From: Caenorhabditis elegans
Taxonomy: Eukaryota > Nematoda > Chromadorea > Rhabditida > Rhabditidae
Direction of reading: 5' to 3'
DNA length: 64,000 bases
Assembly: GCF_000002985.6 (NCBI RefSeq)
Contig: NC_003282.8
Location: 3,596,001-3,660,000, forward strand
A model generated the notes under the pieces. That model searched no databases. It saw only the letters and a program-made list of their open reading frames with translations, and was not told the DNA's origin. Of this stretch, positions 36,801 to 49,200 are shown in pieces. Within the stretch, counting starts at the first letter, position 1. Each line of letters opens with the position of its first letter. The position numbers were made by a program, and so were the translations under genes.

Positions 36801-37426
36801 TGTTGAAAATTTCGGTTCTTCGCTTTCCCTTGCCTTTTGTACCTAGACATTTAATTCGAATTATTTCTCTGCCGGCAAACTAGTCGATATTTTTGCCGTT
36901 GGGACCTTCTCTCATGTATTTCGCAATGCTCCAGGTTTCCAAAAAATGTGCTTTTTTTGAAAATTGCCAAAATTGCCAAATTCAAATGTATATTTCATGT
37001 TTAATTAAAAATAAACCTGAACAATCTTTATTTTTCCAATGTTTTTTTCAAAGTTTTCAGAAAAGCCTAAGTTGTAGTTATTTTTTAAATGTTTAAATGA
37101 AATTAAATTTTTGTTGGTTTTTTATTCCATATTAACCTGAAAAGAGGATGAAAACTTGAGATTTTGGCAGATCTATAAAAACTTGAAATTTCAGAATTTG
37201 GATAATTGTCTTTAAAAAATTTAATTCGATTTCTTAGCTCAACTAGAACGGTTTTTTTCACATTTTAAGTTTAAAAAAGTTTTATAGTTCTTGAAAATTT
37301 TCAATGTATAATTTTCAATTAATAACGTAAAACTATGTTTTCTGGATTGTTAAAATCTAGAACTCAAATAAACTGCTGAAATTTCTCTGTTTTTCTTTCA
37401 AAAACATCGCGCACTCCTCTCGATGT

Positions 37427-37435
37427 CTGCGTCTC
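37427..37435 (+). promoter_or_regulatory. CTGCGTCTC promoter-type motif
   Basis: It lies in a pyrimidine-rich block about 190 bp before the ATG at 37622. The same 9-mer occurs upstream of the Rpp21-like gene and in hairpins at 54487 and 57667. Confidence 0.45.
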
Positions 37436-37621
37436 CTTTCCCTCAGGTCACCTTCAACCTATTTTCTCATCCCCATCCATTGTTTACCTACCCAATGCGG
37501 TTTTCTGTTACAATTTTTTCTTTAAAACAAATTTTTCGCTTTTTGCCACCTACTTTTGCCTGCACTTTATCTTGTTAAAGAAAAATAGACAATTTTTCAA
37601 AAAAGTTGTTTTTTTCAGAAA

Positions 37622-39410
37622 ATGTCGAATGCTCCACCACCATACACTGCTCAACCTCAGCCGTATTATGGAAATGTGAGTGAAAATTGTAAATTTGAAG
37701 TTTTTAAAGGGCTTAAGCTAATTAAAATTTTTAAAGTAATAAAAATTTAGAAAAAAGTGATCCATTTTTCTGAAATTTTATTTTAGTAAATTTTTTCTCA
37801 CAAACTTCTAATTGTAAGCTCGCAAAGCGGTTTTTTGCAGATTGTTGGTGATTTTCAGGCCATTCAAGGAAAAAATAGGAAAATATTCTGAAAGTTTTTT
37901 TTGGAAACTTTTAATTTTTACTATTTCTGCCTCCCGTTCAAAAATGCACTGAAATAATTTTTCTTCGGAAAACGTTTTTTTTGAGTCCGACGAGAACGAA
38001 AAAACTTCCATTTTTCAAAACCTTCCCAAATTCTTATATATACTATTAAAAACTGAACTTTTTTAAAATTTGCAAAAATTAGCCTATGCAGCATTTTTAC
38101 GGGGTTCCGTCAACTATTGCACTGAAAATGTTTCATGTCTGAAATTTTCTGGGGTCAAAAGTCGGTTATTTTCAAATATATCAAAAAATGTTCAACAGAC
38201 AAAATACTCAAAATAAAATTTTTAACATTTTCTGAGTTAACAATATTTGTAGTTGACAACTCCCCGTAAAAATTTACCTTCCCAAACTCCAATTTCCAGG
38301 CCAACTATGCCCCCCAGGGCAGCAACCCCTACCCAGCTCAAGGACCATATCCACAGGGATATTACAACCCAAATCAGCCACAAGTAATGTAAGTTTCCCT
38401 GAAAAAAACTCCAAAGTAGAGCCTACAAACCCTTTCACCTCCTCCTACTCCTTCAATATTTGCACAGTGTTCATTTTCCGGGGCGGCAGGGAGTTGCGTC
38501 TATTTGCGAGTTACTCGAGGTCGCCGCCGCCGCCACGCCAATTCGTTTTTGAAGCAAATATAGAAAATGTGTGTCTCTGTTGGAAAGTTGTTAAGCAAAC
38601 TGCGTTCTTCTGATTAATTCGGAATTCCGGTGATCTCTGGGATGTAAAGGAACGCTTGAGAGCCGTTGAAAATCGTTGAAAAGGTTCAAGAAAAGTCTAG
38701 GATTGCTGAAAGACCACGATAATCCTAGAGGGCCGTTGTAAGCCGGCGAGAGCCGCTACAAGCTTTAGAAAATCAAGAGAAGCTTAGGGGCCTGTAGGTG
38801 CCTGAGAGTACTGATAGAAGCCTCGGAAGGCTAATACAAGCTTAGAGGTCGTTTGAAGGCTGAGAAATCTCAGATGACTGAGAAACGCCTAGGGGTCGCT
38901 GGAATTTATTAAAAGCCTGAAAAAAAAGCCTATGAACCGCTAGAACTTTAAGAATACGATGAGAAACCTAGGGAACCGTTATGAGCCTGAGCAGACCGCG
39001 AGAAGCCAAGCCTGAGAAGCCTGAGAAGACCGCGAGAAGAAGAAGTGCAGTTGTGTTAGAAACCTGAGAGTGCTGCTAAGAACCTGAGAAGTAGAAATCT
39101 TAGAGCCCAAGAGGTCCTCTGGGAGACTTCCACCAAGAGAAGCCTAGCGTCGGTTAGAAAGCTGGAAAGGCTGCTATAAGCCTCAAAATCCCAAAACTAG
39201 AGATTCGACAAATTTTGAGTCCAATATTTCATTTCCAGATACGTCCAACAACCGGCTCCACGGCAACAACAACGCCAATCCGACGACAATTGCTGGCTCA
39301 CCTCAATCCTGGCCCTCTGCTGCGGATGCCTGATAGGAGAGGTGTGCTGTGATAGCCCAATGCTGTGCTGCGTCATTCCATGCCCGATTCGTCTGCCGAG
39401 ATTCCGATAA
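37622..39410 (+). CDS. small Pro/Gln/Tyr-rich protein with Cys-rich hydrophobic tail (CYSTM-like)
   Basis: A 104-aa product from exons 37622-37675, 38300-38388 and 39239-39410. The ATG is three bases after a TTTTTTCAG acceptor. Residues 1-about 62 are rich in Pro, Gln, Tyr and Asn (MSNAPPPYTAQPQPYYGN). The C-terminal 40 residues have a short hydrophobic stretch dense in Cys (CWLTSILALCCGCLIGEVCC, then MLCCVIPCP). This layout is that of cysteine-rich transmembrane-module proteins, small tail-anchored or palmitoylated proteins linked to stress responses in plants and yeast. Function here is unknown. It is paralogous to the gene at 45396-46281, with the same intron position and phase before the YxQQ segment. 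Intron 2 holds a decayed minisatellite (38640-39190). Confidence 0.88.
38640..39190 (+). repeat. decayed minisatellite GAAGCCTGAGA / GAGCCG
   Basis: Words such as GAGAGCCG, AAGCCTGAGA and CTAGGGG(C/T)CG recur every 20-35 bp through the intron, with increasing degeneracy. Confidence 0.65.
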
Positions 39411-40466
39411 TTTTTGTTTTTTTTTCTGTTGAAACTAACAACGGGTATTTCACTTATAAACTTTGCCCCCACCAATTTTTTTGTTAGTTTGTGAAAGTAA
39501 GAGTCACCCCGATGCCATTGATGCGCGCAAAAAACTTGTTCGGAGACGGCGCGCGTATACGCGGCAGACAATTTTAACTTGGTTTTCGATTGGAAGTTAG
39601 AAAGTTAGGTAGAAAATGCATTGAAATTTAGAAAAACTTAGGATTCAATTGACAAGGCTAAAAATTGATAGGAAATAGATAGCAAAAATGCTGAATTTGA
39701 ACCCGCCGTCAGAGAATTGGGCACAAAACAAGCTAGAGAAAACTTCAACCGATTGGATTGGAGCAAAATCAAAGAAGCCTTGAGCAATGTTAGCCTATTT
39801 TGAAATATATTTAGAACAATGTTGGGGGAGTTTAAAAAGATTCAAAGAGCTTCAGAGAGTCTGAGAGCAAGTTTTGACTGTCTGCAGACATTTTGGACGA
39901 TTTTGAACAAATTTGGAATGAACTTATACATTATGGGGAAGATTTTGATGATGTTGAAGAATTTGGCATTGTTTGAGCAGGTTGTCGACGACTTTGAGAA
40001 AACTTATACCGTCTTGAAACAGATTTGGACAATTTTGAGCAAAATTTGACATATCTCAACAGTTTTGAGCGCCTCGGAGCAAATTTTTAAAAAATTTTTC
40101 TGTATTACCGGCGTTGATTTTAGACTTTTTGAGCATATACTGGAGTTTTTTCCACCAGTTTTGTTTGCGGCGGATAATTTTTGGGACTTTTTTGGATTGA
40201 CTGAAACAGTTTGTGGCAAATTTTTGAGCGACTTAGAAATAAATTTCAAACTGCTCAGTTTAGACCAATCCAAGGCTGTTTCCATTTTGGAACCAATTTC
40301 GAAGTGATCAGCTCTGTCACGACTGTTTTTGGGTGTTGATAAACGTTCAAAAATCTCAGATCAACACATCATCTCAAATGTCAAAAACAAAACGCATAAC
40401 CTCCGACCCCCGTCCGCGGATTAGCTCCCCCGTCTTATTACTCGTTTCGTTTACCCTCTGGCGCTC

Positions 40467-40498
<32 letters not shown>

Positions 40499-41079
40499 GC
40501 GTTTCAACAGTACTCCTCAACTTGCGCAACAGACGACGACGAGAAATACTCCGCGCGGCAGAGAGGCACGAGACGGATGGCAAAGGTTAAAGGGTGGCCG
40601 TATAGATAGAAGAGGCGCAGAGACAAAGACACGCGAGAGAAAGAGAGAAGAGGGAGCCGTGTGTCGCCGCTCCTCTCGTCCGTCGCTGCACCCGCGTGCC
40701 GCGTCTCATCGCCCCAAACACTCTCTTCAGGCGGCCCAGCGTCTCGTAGTCTCGTCGTCTCCCATCGGCGCCCCACTGTTTTTGACGCGTCGCGCCCTCC
40801 GCCCTCCTCCGCACACGTTACTCGTCTCGTCTCCCTCGCACGCGCGCGCGCTCTGCTTCCTTTGGGGCCCCCTGTGTGCTTGCTGTGTGTGTGTGTGTAT
40901 ATTTTGTTACTTGCCGCCTCCCAACCGCACACATACTACCAACGATGCCATTTTTCTATTTTTTCCCACACTCAATCGCGGGGCTACCTTTTCCCCTGTT
41001 GTAGTGTGTTTGTTTCTGTTTTTTCTGTCCCGCTAGTTCGATTTTTGTTATCACCCAAAAAAGTTGCTTAACCTGCAGA
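39411..41079. promoter_or_regulatory. intergenic region and promoter of the MADF gene
   Basis: 39600-40330 is a GATTTTGAGCA-rich degenerate repeat with no gene. 40380-41070 is unusually G+C-rich for the window, with a (CA)14 run at 40469-40496, many CGTCTC/GTCTCG words and a GTGTGTGTGTGT run near 40886. It ends in TTGCTTAACCTGCAG just before the ATG. It looks like promoter plus 5' leader. Confidence 0.55.
40469..40496 (+). repeat. (CA)14 microsatellite
   Basis: Perfect CA dinucleotide run in the MADF gene upstream region. Confidence 0.95.
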
Positions 41080-43820
41080 ATGTCAGAACACTCGGAAGAC
41101 ACGGAAGACATTAAACCGACCATCTCAACGGCGCCCGATGACTGCATGGAGTCGGATCCGATTAAGGAGGTAGGCACCCCCAGGCTTAACATGTGGTTTC
41201 TAAATAAAATCTTGCAGATCAACTTCCTCCTGGCGAGCAGCAAGAACATGAAGATCGAGGAGACGCCCGTCTTCAACATCCGCCTAATTGCCGAAGTGAA
41301 AGCGCGACCCTTTCTGTACGATCAGTCCGACGAGGGTTATAACCTTCTCTCATGGCGGAACTCGGCATGGAACGAAATTGCAGAGAACCTGGAGACCACA
41401 TGTGAGTTTTACTGTAACGTCTGACTAAGTAACTTTAATATTTTTCAGCCGAACACGTGAAAACGAGATGGAAGACGCTGCGAGATCGGTACAAGAAGGA
41501 GGAGAAGAAGGAGCGGGTGTCAAAGAAGGCGTCAAGTTGGGTGTTCCAGAGGCCTCTGAAATTTATACAGGCACATTTGAAGGATAGGCAGTGAGTTTTT
41601 GTCTTTGAGTAAGGCTCATCGGAATTTCTGCAAAAACTTGAAGTTTTCTCAAACTTGAAATCTGCCTGCCTCACGCCGACCTCTCGCATTTCGATGTGAA
41701 TTTCCAATTCTTTATAATTTGATTTTTTTTTTAAATTGAGAAATGAAAAAAAAGGTCACGTATTTTAGGAATAAGGCGTGAATTGAGGCGAGAAGCAGGC
41801 GGAGGTCGCCTTAAGGTCAGGCAGGCAGGCAGGCAGGCGTTTTACCGACTACTTGGAAGCTCTAGTGCAAACTGACCAGCGAGAGTTTCAAACCACAAAG
41901 ATTTGGCCTAAATTGGTCTAGATGACCTGAAATGATCTGGATTAGCCTAAGACTGTACAAACTCCTTCTAAGCTGCCGTCCGGTTTTATCTGTAGGCTTA
42001 AAGTGGTGTAAGTTGGTCTAAACGACTGAATTCTTGATTAAGCTTTTTTTCGAAAATTTACAAAATGGTACATATAACTGATCCAAATGAGCCAAAATTG
42101 TGTTGATAGCTCAATCGGCACAGCGGCTTGGATGAAGCTTCAATTAAAGCCCATAAAAGCTGATTTGCCCTAGGCCGCCTTGAAAAATGAAGTTTGGCCG
42201 AAAAATAAAAGTGTCTAAATTGGTCTGAAACGATACATATGTGTAAATTAAACTGAAACGTTTAGAAAGTTAGAATTCTTCCAGCACCGACGAAACCGAC
42301 TCCAACCAATCGGAGCCTGCCGTCAAGCCAGAGCCCAACGGCCACGTCTCCCCCATGGAAGCCGCCATGTCGTTCATCGAAAACGAGCTGATCCGAACCC
42401 AAGACTCCTCCAAGTCATCCGGCTCCACAGGCGAGATGGAGTCAAGCTCAGCGTCCACAGCCTCGAGTGCCTCGAGCTCCAAAAATACAGGCACGCAGGA
42501 GGGCGGTGAAGCTTCTGTGATCACACCTCCACCGCTTCCGATCCCAATGGCGGTTACACCTTCACCATCCGCCACGTCATCAGCTTCAAATGGAGGGCCT
42601 GCGGTGAAACGGAGCAGAGTTTCGATTACAGAAGGAATGACGCCAGTGTGAGTTTTTGTTCTTTTTTTTTGAGGCAGTTCGGAGCCATGTTTCTAACCTC
42701 GCGTATGGTAGGAAAAAAGGAAAAGCAAATAAAATGTCTGCGTCTCTTTTTATGGTGTCGCGACAAAAATAGATGGCTATAAAATGATCGGGAGGAAATT
42801 GAATTTTTTTTGCAAAAAAAAGTTGGTTTTTTTTGGGATTTAAATTTGGTTTGTATAATATCTTGAAATTTTTTTTTTAATTCTGGAAAAAATGTCTACA
42901 TCATTTTTAAAGTAGTTTTTCATTGGAAAATATGTAGACTTACAAGCTTTCCGTAAAAATTTTATTTCTTCTAAGATTTTAAAAATTTTCAAAAAACTTC
43001 AAAATTTACACTTGATGCTCAGCAAATTTTTTTGTATGAGCTTTGGAGCAAAAATCCAAATTTCAGAATAAAAATCCAATTATTTATTTTTTTGTTGTCT
43101 AATTTTTAATTAGTTTCAAAATATTAACTTTTAAATAAAAATAAACAAAACAATTTGAACTAGAAAAATATTAAAAATTTCTTGGAGCAAGAATCCAAAT
43201 TTCTTTTGAAAAAATTGCAAGTTTGAAAAAAAATTATTTTACTTTAAAGCAATTTAGAACAATTCTTAAATTTTTGAACGAAATTTTTGAAAAAAAAAGT
43301 CTCTTTAAAAAAAAAAAATTTTTTTAATTTTTTTTTTGTAATGGGGTTATTCAAGTAGTGTCGAAAAATTAAAAAGTGTAGAAAAATTACGTCACAACTG
43401 TATTCAAGTATATAAAACATGTATTTAAATACATTTGTGACGTCACAAATGTATTTAAATACATTTTGCTACATTACTTGAATAACCCCATAAAAAAGAC
43501 AAAAAATTTAACAATTATTTTTTTCGTTTCTAAATATCTTCCAAATTAATTTAAATTCGATTACCTGCTCAAAAATTCTTAACTTCCTTGTTTTCAGAGC
43601 CTCCAGAAACGCCGCTGCAGCCGCCGCAGCTAGCCTCGGGCTCAGCTTCTTCCCGGGGCTCTCCCAGTGGGCAACGACACGTGAAGAGGAGGAAGATGAG
43701 ATTTTTGCAAGAATGATATCGATTAAGCTGAGCAAATTGGATGCTCGAACAAAAGAAGTCGCCAAGTTACAAGTTTTGAAGGCGATTTTCGACGCCCAGT
43801 TTACCCCGGCGCCAACTTGA
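41080..43820 (+). CDS. MADF-BESS domain protein, putative transcription regulator
   Basis: Exons 41080-41169, 41218-41401, 41449-41590, 42285-42647 and 43598-43820 sum to 334 codons, 333 aa, all in phase. The ATG lies 2 nt after a TTAACCTGCAG acceptor-like sequence. Residues about 42-140 form a MADF (Myb/SANT-like) DNA-binding domain: [17 protein letters not shown], the tryptophans of [15 protein letters not shown], and [15 protein letters not shown]. The middle, about 140-260, is Ser/Thr/Pro-rich and low complexity, with a basic AVKRSRVS patch. Ala-rich and acidic runs precede the C-terminal [22 protein letters not shown], a BESS-type interaction motif. The architecture matches Drosophila Adf-1-like and nematode madf genes; I cannot assign the family member with certainty. 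The long fourth intron holds a MITE-like palindrome (43341-43491). Nuclear. Confidence 0.94.
43341..43491. mobile_element. 151-bp MITE-like palindromic element
   Basis: The terminal inverted repeats are ATGGGGTTATTCAAGTA and TACTTGAATAACCCCAT, with perfect 10-bp tips. The inside folds around ATGTATTTAAATACAT copies flanking a central GTGACGTCAC. It is non-coding and lies in the last intron of the MADF gene. Confidence 0.85.
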
Positions 43821-45395
43821 AATTTTTCGGTGTCTTCCTTCCATTTTCTAGGTTCTTAGAATATGGCTTTTTTGGTTTTCACTTTGCTGATGTTACTTTA
43901 AACACGTGTATCTCTGCAGTGGTTAGAGATAGACAAAGTTTTTTATTGCCACAGTATAGCAAATTTTACGTGCTATATTTTGTCAGTTAAAAACTTTTTG
44001 CTACCTTCTCGTGTTTCTGCAAAGTTATAGCCAAAAAACAACATTTTATGAACCTTTTTTTTGTAAAAAACAACCCCTGTGTCTGATGCTCATAATCCCA
44101 TCTCTCTGTTTCACTTTTTTCTTCTGCAAACCTAAACCTGAACCGTACCAGAATATCTCCACATGAAAGAAACCTCCCTCCGGCCAATATTATATGTATC
44201 GCTCCCAAACACTATAAAACATTATTAAATTTTTTTTCTTCGAAAATCTCTGTTTTTTCCGAGTGCTAGTTCCCTACCGACGTAGTAGTGCTTTTGTTTG
44301 TGCCCCCTGTACCCGTGTTAGACATTCCCCCAAATCATTTTAGACCCGTTTTTTTCTTCTTTAATTGTTTTTTTTTTGAAAGTACATTACTTTTTTTCTT
44401 ATACTGTTGTGAAGATCTGCCCTGTAATTAGCCTCTCAGGTCGTGATAAATTTGTAAAGAAAATAATTGTTTTTTCTTATTGGATAGGCAATTATGCCTA
44501 TGTGCCTATCTAGTAGGCGACCGACAATAATGATCACCTTGAAAAAGCACAGAAAATCATATCATCACATTACCAAATTTTTGAAAAAATTAAAAAAAAA
44601 ACTTACCGTATATTCTCTATTAGTAAGGCGCCTCTATTAGTTTTGCATCTAAAATCACTCATCGATAATTAGTTTTGCACTCTCTATTAGTTTTGCACCT
44701 CTAATAGTTTTGCACCCCTTCATTCGTTCGCTATTTTTAGGAATTCAAAATTTGCATTACAAAATCGTTTTACAAATCAGGAAAACTCTTACAGACTTGG
44801 TATAGCAACTCGAAATTGGCAAAATATGAGTACAACTCGGACAATTTTTGCGTATCAGCTTTAAAATTCGTCCATTTTGGTTTATAAGGTGTCACTGAAA
44901 TTGATGATATTGGCCATATTTTATCGAATTAAAAAATTTTTTTAACTAATTTTTGAATAATTATATTGTTGCAACCCCTGAAATATCAAACGAATATCAA
45001 TATTGACTAACATAAGTAATTTTAAGGTTTTGAATAATTCTGTAAGTTAAAAAAAAAGAAAAATGTCAAAAAAATACGGGATCAATTTTGGAGCAAAATC
45101 CAAGAAATAAATGCTTGCTTAAATTTTTTCTTAATTTTGAATGTTTTAACAAATCTGATACTACATTAGTAACGAATGTTATAATAAAATCTACAATTTT
45201 TGATTTCCCACGGAGTTTTAGATAAGAAAATGTTTTTTTTCGTTTTCTATTTGAAAATTGAATGAAAAAACTAATCTTGAACAATTTTTTTTTAACAGTA
45301 ATTTTTTGCAGCTGCAGCCCATTGGGAAATAATATAGCCTTTACCGATTAAGTCAGTCCCAAAAAAAATATTTTATTACAAATTCAAATTCCAAA
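43821..45395. other. intergenic region between convergent MADF and Cys-rich genes
   Basis: It holds the 3' flank of the MADF gene, then TAGGCAATTATGCCTA palindromic words at 44490 and a CTCTATTAGTTTTGCAC tandem repeat (44615-44720). The rest is AT-rich DNA. No exon. Confidence 0.65.
44615..44720 (+). repeat. CTCTATTAGTTTTGCAC tandem repeat
   Basis: Four to five degenerate copies of CTCTATTAGTTTTGCAC, including TTAGTTTTGCATC and CTAATAGTTTTGCACCCC. Confidence 0.85.
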
Positions 45396-46281
45396 TTAAT
45401 CCAACAAATTGCAGCACAGCTCTGCCCAACAAGTGAGCAAATAACTGCACGCGCAGCACATTAAACAGCATTGACAGCAAGCACAACAGTCACAGCAACT
45501 GGGTCCCGACGATTGACGTTGCTGTTGGGGATGTTGTTGGTAGCTAAAAATTTGATGGAAATTAGAAAAAATTCTGAAAATAATTCCAAAAAAAAAAAGT
45601 TTTAACAAAAAATGGCTTTCTCGTTTTTTAAAAATTTTTTCTGAATTTTTTGAATTTATTGAAATTTTATTGAATTAACTTTTATTTTAAATTTTTCGGC
45701 AATAACTTTTTTTCCAAATAAAATTTTATAAGTTAAAAAAGTGAGTATTTAAAATTTTAGTTTTTTTTTTCAATTTTTATTACATTTTTAAACTAAACTA
45801 CTTGAAATGAAAGTCAACAATTATCGAATTTTGAAAAAAAAATTAACTGAATTTTTAATAAAATTTTTTTTTTAAATTGAAAAAGAAATTTGAATAGATA
45901 TTGAAAATTTTAGATTTAAAAAAGCTAAAAAAAAAGGCCAAATACAAAGAAAAATGTGAATAATATTTGAATTTTGATTTTTTTTTAATACTGAAACTTT
46001 CAGAAAATTAAGGAATTCGACAACTTTTTTTTCGATATCCGGAAATTTCCAAAATCCACAAATTTAAATTTAAAAAAAAAGTGAACTACCTGAAGTATCT
46101 GCAGTTTTTTTCCAAATTAAAAAAAAACAAGTTTTAAAAATTTGTTTAATTCCAAAAAAAATGTATTAAAAATTTTAATTTGGCAATAAACTCACATAAT
46201 GACAGGCTGCTGATTAGGGTACGGTTGCTGCGTAAAAACCTGTCCCGGAGGTCCATAGGAAGGGTAAACTGGGTAGGACAT
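45396..46281 (-). CDS. small Pro/Gln-rich protein with Cys-rich tail (CYSTM-like paralog)
   Basis: A 77-aa product from exons 46196-46281 and 45396-45543. The N-terminal half is Pro/Tyr/Gln-rich (MSYPVYPSYGPPGQVFTQQP). The C-terminal half starts CCDCCACCQCCLMCCACSYL and carries 14 Cys in 28 residues. The single intron interrupts an Ile codon in phase 2 directly before YQQ, exactly where intron 2 lies in the related gene at 37622-39410. The two therefore derive from one ancestor, now in opposite orientation on either side of the MADF gene. A minus-strand TATATAAAA (46401-46410) lies about 120 bp before the ATG. Likely membrane-associated through the Cys-rich helix (inference). Confidence 0.88.
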
Positions 46282-49200
46282 TTTCCGCAAAAAAGTACAA
46301 AGAATTTGCGGAAAAATAAAGAAAAAGAAGCCAAAAACTGACGGAAAATGGTATCCAAGCAACCCTGCGAATACATTGTCAGGACGTTTCACATGTCCGT
46401 TTTTATATATTCAGGTCCATAAATTTTTATTATGTGAAAATTTTTGAAGGGGTCCAAAAAAAACTGGAAGGATTTTTTTTCAAACTCCCGTAACTCTCAT
46501 ACTTGAAAAGTTATGAAAAAGTTTTCAATTAGCAATTTTTTGCAATTTTTATGTAAGTTAACAACTTTTTGTAGCTTCAAAGACCTCTCAGAGACGTCAG
46601 AGACGTTCGGAAAGTTCGGCAAATCGGCACATTGCCGGACCGCCGAATTGCCAAAAATTGTTTTTCATCTCAACGCTCAATATTACCCGAGATATAAGCG
46701 TTTTACAGGAAATTTGGCATTCGTACATGCGTACTAAAAAAAAGTTAAAAAGTTTTTTTTAATTAAAAAAAATGGAAATGATGAGAGCATTTTCAGACTG
46801 CTCTAAAAAAACGAAAAACGAAGATTTTGCAACAATTCATAGCACATTCAATGCACAATAACTAGCTCTTCAATAATATTATAAAAATTTAAAAAGTTAG
46901 GAGTCAGAAAATTTCGCTAAGTACTGAAAAAAGGTGAAAACAAATTTTTTTATTTCAGAAAACGTTTTTTTTTTATTTTTATTTTGTAGATTATGTTTTT
47001 TTTAGTTCATAAACATTGTTTACCTCCACTTGCAATATTACTCGAGAACTGCAATGTTTATTAGCCATTTTTCTACACCAAATCCTCTCTATCGGTGGCG
47101 GTTTATTTTGGTAGCTTTATCTTCGAAACTGACTGTTTTGGAGCAGTTTGAATTTGACCTTTTTTCCAAAATATTCACGGAGTCTTAAGCCACGTGAGTC
47201 ATATAATGAAGTCTGAGTAAAAACTTATCATAGTTTCAATGTATTTTTAGGGTCTATATTCTCATCACAATATAGGGAAGTGTACCCGTTTAAAAAAATG
47301 TTGTTCAAAATTTTTTACATAACAGTTTATATTCCAACCAAACCCTTTTTTAGAAGTATTTTACAAAAACGAAACAATGTTCCTGTCTTATTTCACATGT
47401 CTTAGGCAATGATCCTCCCGTGATATTATGATCATTCACATCTCCAAAATATTATTCGCAAGAACATTGATTTTTGGTGATTAGCGTGCTGCAAAAATAA
47501 AATGGGTACCGTTGGAAAATGTAGTATAAAATTGTATTGGTTTAATCAGTTTTTTGCAAAACTTTTTTGGGAGGTAAATTTTTATCTACCGTAATACGTT
47601 TTTGCCAAGAATCTTCGTTACTTTTTTTTTGATTTCTTTCAATTTTGTTCGGTTATAGACATCGAACAATTTAAAACTTTAGGCCTTTCGTTGAAATGTT
47701 GAACTTTTTTATTATTCAATAAATTTTGATAAAACTCAAAACATCCGAGATATAAGCTGTCTACGTTGATTGACATTAACTTGTCGATGCACCATGTTTT
47801 GCAGCTCAACTCTGTCAGGTTATATCTTGGAGTGTTCGAAAAGTACCCAAATATTTTTAACGTCAACTTTAATTTTTAACTAAAAATGCATTATTTTGTA
47901 AGTTCACAGAAAAAAAAACATTTTCAGAAAATCTGAAACAACCGAGATATAGTCTGTCACGTTGGAGTTTCTCTGTCGATGCACCATGCCTTGCTCCTTG
48001 ATTTTAGGAGCTTATAGCATGTGTCGGTTGAAAGATAATAGAAGTTTTTAACTAAATTTTAAACAAAATATTAGATGTCAAAGTTGCCCAGTGAAAGCCT
48101 GTCGATGCACCATGTCTTCCAATTCAACTTTACGAGCTGATGAAAATTTGCCGAGCACGGCAAATTTCGAAAAAGTAGATTTGCCGAATTTGTCGAGCGC
48201 GGCAAATTTCGAAATTTGCCGTACACATTAAAAAGTTGACAATACAATTTTGACCAAAACTATTGATATTATTCCCAAAAATTTAGAAACATGACACAAA
48301 ATTGAGTTATTTTGATGCTTGAGCAGACACACTACACGGAACTTATTCAGAAACCAATGTTTTGTTCAGAATTTAGTAGTTTTGGTGCTCCAAAAACATC
48401 AAAAAGTATCAAATTTTTCGGAGTTTGTTCAGCTCGGCAAATTTACCAAATTTGCCGATTTTGCCGTGCTCGGCAAATATTGAAATTTGCCGCACACCCC
48501 TGGTATGTTTTCGGACAATTTCTAAAAATTGGTTGTCAAAGTAAAAATGTATCAGTTATTTTAAGTTGTTGATGCACCAAGTTTTAATCCTTTTTAAAAG
48601 GTATTAAAAATATTAAATTTTCTCACGAAGTTATAGAAAATTAAAAACAAATATTTTTTACTTCCCAGTTATTTAATAAAACTGAAGATTCCCTAATGCT
48701 AAGATATGAGCTGTTAAAGTTTAGCAGTGAGGATCTGGCAATGCACCATGTCTGGCGCCATAACTTTGTGAGCTTCTATCGCGCTTCTTTTAAAGTGTAT
48801 CAAAAATGTGATTTTTAAAAACATATAAAATTCGGATGCCAACTATTTTGTCAATTGATAGTTTTGATGAATTTGAGAGAAGCACATATGTTAGCTGGCA
48901 AAGATTTAGGTTCTCTGTCGATGCACCATGTTTTGCATCTTGAGTTTGGTATTGTATTTCTCCATTGTTTCAAATATTAACTAGTAATCTACTTTTTACA
49001 AAGTTTTAGAAAATAACATGACAAAGATTTTGTCAGTTGATGGTTTCTTGATTGCACCAAGAATAACAGAGATATGAGCTATCAAAATTTGATGTTCCAA
49101 AACTGTATTTTATTCTGAATTTTTGTGGCAAACCTATGTATGTATAAATCAAAAAAAATCGATTTACGGGGTGCCGTAGATTCTTTATTTGCAATAAAAA

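Larger units (their letters stand above)
29909..37621. promoter_or_regulatory. cholinergic locus upstream region, gene-poor
   Basis: About 7.7 kb without convincing exons between the cholinergic locus (minus) and the first Cys-rich gene (plus). It holds a COE site (31664), TTAGGC arrays (30355, 32133), a half fold-back copy (30896-31088), two G tracts (33071, 33853) and a CCGGTTATCGA-type low-complexity block (33140-33510). Long AT-rich stretches follow (34000-36650), then pyrimidine-rich promoter-like blocks (36650-36940, 37390-37560). Confidence 0.6.

Noticed and set aside
40504..41071. Several overlapping ORFs of 75-142 codons on both strands
   Set aside because: G+C-rich, stop-poor promoter DNA of the MADF gene; all frames open at once and none resembles a protein.
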